This document shows positions 6,690-8,375 of a DNA stretch of 8,375 nucleotides, in pieces (position 1 is the first letter of the stretch; each line of letters begins with the position of its first letter). The position numbers and the translations under genes are program-made. Below the pieces are notes generated by a model. The model saw nothing but the letters and a program-made list of their open reading frames with translations. It made no database searches and was not told the origin of the DNA. Source of the DNA: Actinomycetota bacterium (lineage in GTDB: Bacteria; Actinomycetota; Actinomycetes; Streptosporangiales; Streptosporangiaceae); assembly GCA_003168295.1 (NCBI GenBank), contig PMST01000591.1:269-8643 (forward strand), in the 5' to 3' direction.

Positions 6690-7619
6690 GTGGGTAACTC
6701 GGCATGGGGATACGCGGTCGCCACGATCGCGCGGGACGCGGCTCCGCTCAGCTTCTGGTTTCCGGCGCCGCAACTGGGAATGCCCGGCGCCGCCGACGGC
6801 GCGGAACATGATCTCCCGGAAGAGCGGGAAGACCCGGTTCGCGGGGTGCAGCTGCGCCGCCAGTTGTGCGTGACCGCTGACCTAGACCTGCCGCCGGCCG
6901 ATACCGCTGACGCGTACCTACGGCTGCACCTGCTCTCCCACCGGCTGGCGCACCCGAACTCCATGAACCTGGACGGGATCTTCGCCGTCCTGCCCAACGT
7001 CTGCTGGACGTCCCTGGGACCCGTCGCCGTCGGCGAGATCGACGCCATCCGGCAGCGGACGCTAGCCCGCGGCATTCATCTCCAGGTCCACTCGGTTGAT
7101 AAGTTCCCGCCGATGCTGGACTACGTAGTACCCAGCGGGGTCCGGGTAGCCGACGCCGCCCGGGTCCGCCTGGGCGCTCACCTGGCGGAGGGGACCACCG
7201 TCATGCACGAGGGCTTTGTCAACTTCAACGCCGGCACGCTCGGGCCCTCGATGGTAGAAGGCCGCATCAGCCAGGGCGTGGTCGTCGGCGCCGGAACGGA
7301 TGTCGGCGGCGGCGCCTCCATCATGGGCACCCTGTCCGGCGGCGGCATGCAGGTCATCACGGTAGGCGAGCGGTGCCTGCTTGGCGCGAACTCCGGACTG
7401 GGGATTTCGCTGGGCAATGACTGCGTGGTCGAAGCCGGCCTCTACCTCACCGCCGGCACGATCATCGCGCTCCCCGGCGGCCGGCAGGCCAAGGCACGCG
7501 ACCTGAGCGGTCAGCCTGGGCTGCTGTTCCGCCGCAACAGCGTCACCGGCTCTGTCGAGGCCCTCACCCGGCCAGGCAAGTGGAGTGGCCTCAGCAGCAG
7601 CCTCCACGCCCACCAGTAA
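6690..7619 (+). CDS. dapD: 2,3,4,5-tetrahydropyridine-2,6-dicarboxylate N-succinyltransferase (actinobacterial DapD)
   Basis: DapD transfers succinyl from succinyl-CoA to tetrahydrodipicolinate, an early step of the succinylase route to meso-diaminopimelate (cell wall) and lysine; it acts as a cytoplasmic trimer. The 309-residue product matches remembered M. tuberculosis DapD (317 residues) closely: FWFPAPQL (22-29), DAYLRLHLLSHRL (74-86), VDKFPPMLDYVVPSGVRVAD (136-155), then the left-handed beta-helix GAHLAEGTTVMHEGFVNFNA (162-181), SMVEGRISQGVVVG (187-200), GGGASIMGTLSGGG (206-219), LLGANSGLGISLG (230-242). Glu190 corresponds to the catalytic Glu199 of the mycobacterial enzyme. The GTG at 6690 is preferred because the N-terminus then lines up with the family and a -10-like box sits at leaderless spacing. 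Residues 30-70 are divergent, as is common in this family. The gene is divergent from the carboxylase gene rather than from dapE, its neighbour in M. tuberculosis. Confidence 0.96.
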   Translation: MGNSAWGYAVATIARDAAPLSFWFPAPQLGMPGAADGAEHDLPEEREDPVRGVQLRRQLCVTADLDLPPADTADAYLRLHLLSHRLAHPNSMNLDGIFAVLPNVCWTSLGPVAVGEIDAIRQRTLARGIHLQVHSVDKFPPMLDYVVPSGVRVADAARVRLGAHLAEGTTVMHEGFVNFNAGTLGPSMVEGRISQGVVVGAGTDVGGGASIMGTLSGGGMQVITVGERCLLGANSGLGISLGNDCVVEAGLYLTAGTIIALPGGRQAKARDLSGQPGLLFRRNSVTGSVEALTRPGKWSGLSSSLHAHQ

Positions 7620-7648
7620 CGCGAGCTAGCTCATTCGATATTGGGTGG

Positions 7649-7672
7649 CCTCGCGGCGCCGGGTTTGCGAGG
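7649..7672 (+). promoter_or_regulatory. Hairpin that could cover the acetyltransferase ribosome-binding site
   Basis: CCTCGC (7649-7654) is complementary to GCGAGG (7667-7672) across a 12-base loop. The right arm holds most of the GAGGA ribosome-binding site of the downstream gene, so the stem could limit translation initiation. With only six pairs the effect would be modest, and chance occurrence is quite possible in DNA this GC-rich. Confidence 0.25.
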
Positions 7673-7673
7673 A
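7669..7673 (+). promoter_or_regulatory. Ribosome-binding site that decides the acetyltransferase start
   Basis: GAGGA lies 8 bases before the ATG at 7682, an ideal distance. A second in-frame ATG at 7673 overlaps this site and so cannot use it, which favours 7682 as the true start. Confidence 0.7.
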
Positions 7674-7681
7674 TGCCGGCG

Positions 7682-8375
7682 ATGACTACTTCGCAGGAGT
7701 ACCTCAAGGCTTACGACCGGCAGCTGCGGACGGACGCCGAGACGCCCAGCGCGATAGCGGTGGAGCGGCTTGGTCCGCTGCGGTTGGTGACCTTCGCGGG
7801 CGGGCGGGGGTTCGTGACCTATCAGGACCTGGGCGGGGCCGACCCGGTGACGATCGCCGGGTGGGTCGGGGAGGCCCTGGCGTACTATCGTCCGGATGCG
7901 GCGATCACGCGGGTGGAGTGGAAGACACGAGGGCATGACCACGCGCCGGGGCTGCACGACGCGCTGGTGTCCAATGGCTTCGCGCCGGACGAACCCGAGT
8001 CGATCATGATCGGCGAGGCTCGGCGGCTGGCCGTCGACGTCGCGCTGCCGGTCGAGGTTGGGCTACGGGAGGTCACGTCGGAACCGGAGGTCCGGGCGAT
8101 GTGCGCGATGCAGGCGGAGGTTTTCGGCGACTCGGACACCGAGGACACGGCCAATGCGGTGCTGCGGCGGCTGGCCACCGGGGACGGCATGCAGCTGTGG
8201 GTGGCGGAAGCCGGCGGGCAGATCGTCAGCGCCGGCCGGCTCGAGCCGGTCGCCGGGACTGAGTTCGCCGGAATCTGGGGCGGGGCCACGCGGCCGGAGT
8301 GGCAAGGCCGGGGGATCTACCGGGCCCTCACCGCGGCCCGGGCCCGTTCGGCACTCGCGCTGGGCAAGCGGCTGA
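7682..8375 (+). CDS. GNAT-family N-acetyltransferase (3' end cut by window)
   Basis: The frame is open from ATG 7682 to the window edge: 231 codons with strong G/C third-position bias and no stop. GNAT enzymes transfer an acyl group from acetyl-CoA to an amine. Residues about 127-231 look like a GNAT core: EVGLREVTSEPEVRAM (125-140), AMQAEVFG (142-149), LWVAEAGGQIVSAGRL (172-187), then the acetyl-CoA-binding motif around residues 207-213, WQGRGIY (Q/RxxGxG type), followed by the expected helix RALTAARARSALALGKR. Residues 1-115 are a separate region with blocks such as RLGPLRLVTFAGGRGF and VEWKTRGHDHAPGL; this may be a degenerate GNAT-like half or a lineage-specific domain. The substrate is unknown. 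The gene starts 62 bases after dapD on the same strand. I see no convincing TANNNT box in the gap, so it may be cotranscribed with dapD. Its C-terminus lies beyond the window. Confidence 0.85.
   Translation, partial: MTTSQEYLKAYDRQLRTDAETPSAIAVERLGPLRLVTFAGGRGFVTYQDLGGADPVTIAGWVGEALAYYRPDAAITRVEWKTRGHDHAPGLHDALVSNGFAPDEPESIMIGEARRLAVDVALPVEVGLREVTSEPEVRAMCAMQAEVFGDSDTEDTANAVLRRLATGDGMQLWVAEAGGQIVSAGRLEPVAGTEFAGIWGGATRPEWQGRGIYRALTAARARSALALGKRL

Noticed and set aside
6506..7075. 189-codon frame on the - strand overlapping dapD
   Set aside because: The part opposite dapD is a shadow frame. Only its last 22 codons (from the ATG at 6574) were kept, as a low-confidence leader ORF, because of the -10 box in front of it.
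7623..7632. GAGCTAGCTC palindrome just after dapD, considered as a terminator or operator
   Set aside because: A ten-base palindrome with no loop and no T-run cannot form a useful terminator, and such short palindromes are common by chance.
7645..7938. 97-codon + frame and other frames overlapping the acetyltransferase start
   Set aside because: The frame beginning at 7682 gives a coherent GNAT protein with a good ribosome-binding site and the right third-position GC bias; this frame gives Gly/Arg/Ala-rich sequence.

Overview
The window is uniformly GC-rich (roughly 70% by eye, with strong G/C preference at third codon positions). It carries an actinobacterial-type DapD and start signals that look leaderless, so it most likely comes from the chromosome of a high-GC actinomycete. 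I see no insertion sequence, phage gene, CRISPR array, tRNA or rRNA. The genus cannot be fixed from sequence reading alone.

Layout. Positions 1-3009 (+) hold the end of a high-affinity potassium-pump operon in the order kdpB (3' end only) - kdpC - kdpA. The genes are packed with a 1-nt gap and then an ATGA overlap. Canonical operons run kdpA-kdpB-kdpC, so this order is permuted. The KdpC here is about 70 residues longer than the E. coli protein, and several KdpA selectivity-filter loops differ from E. coli. Positions 3010-3225 are a gene-free convergent spacer with three hairpins that could act as terminators. Positions 3226-6492 (-) encode a 1088-residue single-chain biotin-dependent acyl-CoA carboxylase (biotin carboxylase, biotin carrier, carboxyltransferase), resembling the long-chain acyl-CoA carboxylase family. 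Positions 6493-6689 are a divergent control region. It contains a -10-like box for each direction, a 20-bp near-perfect dyad and a possible 22-codon leader ORF ahead of the carboxylase. Positions 6690-7619 (+) are dapD (tetrahydrodipicolinate N-succinyltransferase, lysine and diaminopimelate synthesis). From 7682 (+) to the window end runs a GNAT-family acetyltransferase gene that is cut by the window edge.

The three blocks look functionally independent: potassium uptake under limitation, acyl-CoA carboxylation, and lysine/peptidoglycan precursor synthesis. The clearest shared feature is the control region between the carboxylase and dapD, where one regulator could in principle govern both. 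The points most worth a second look are the kdpB-C-A order with its divergent subunits, the fused carboxylase with a repeat-built linker, and the architecture of the 6493-6689 region. I found no evidence of an entirely new system.
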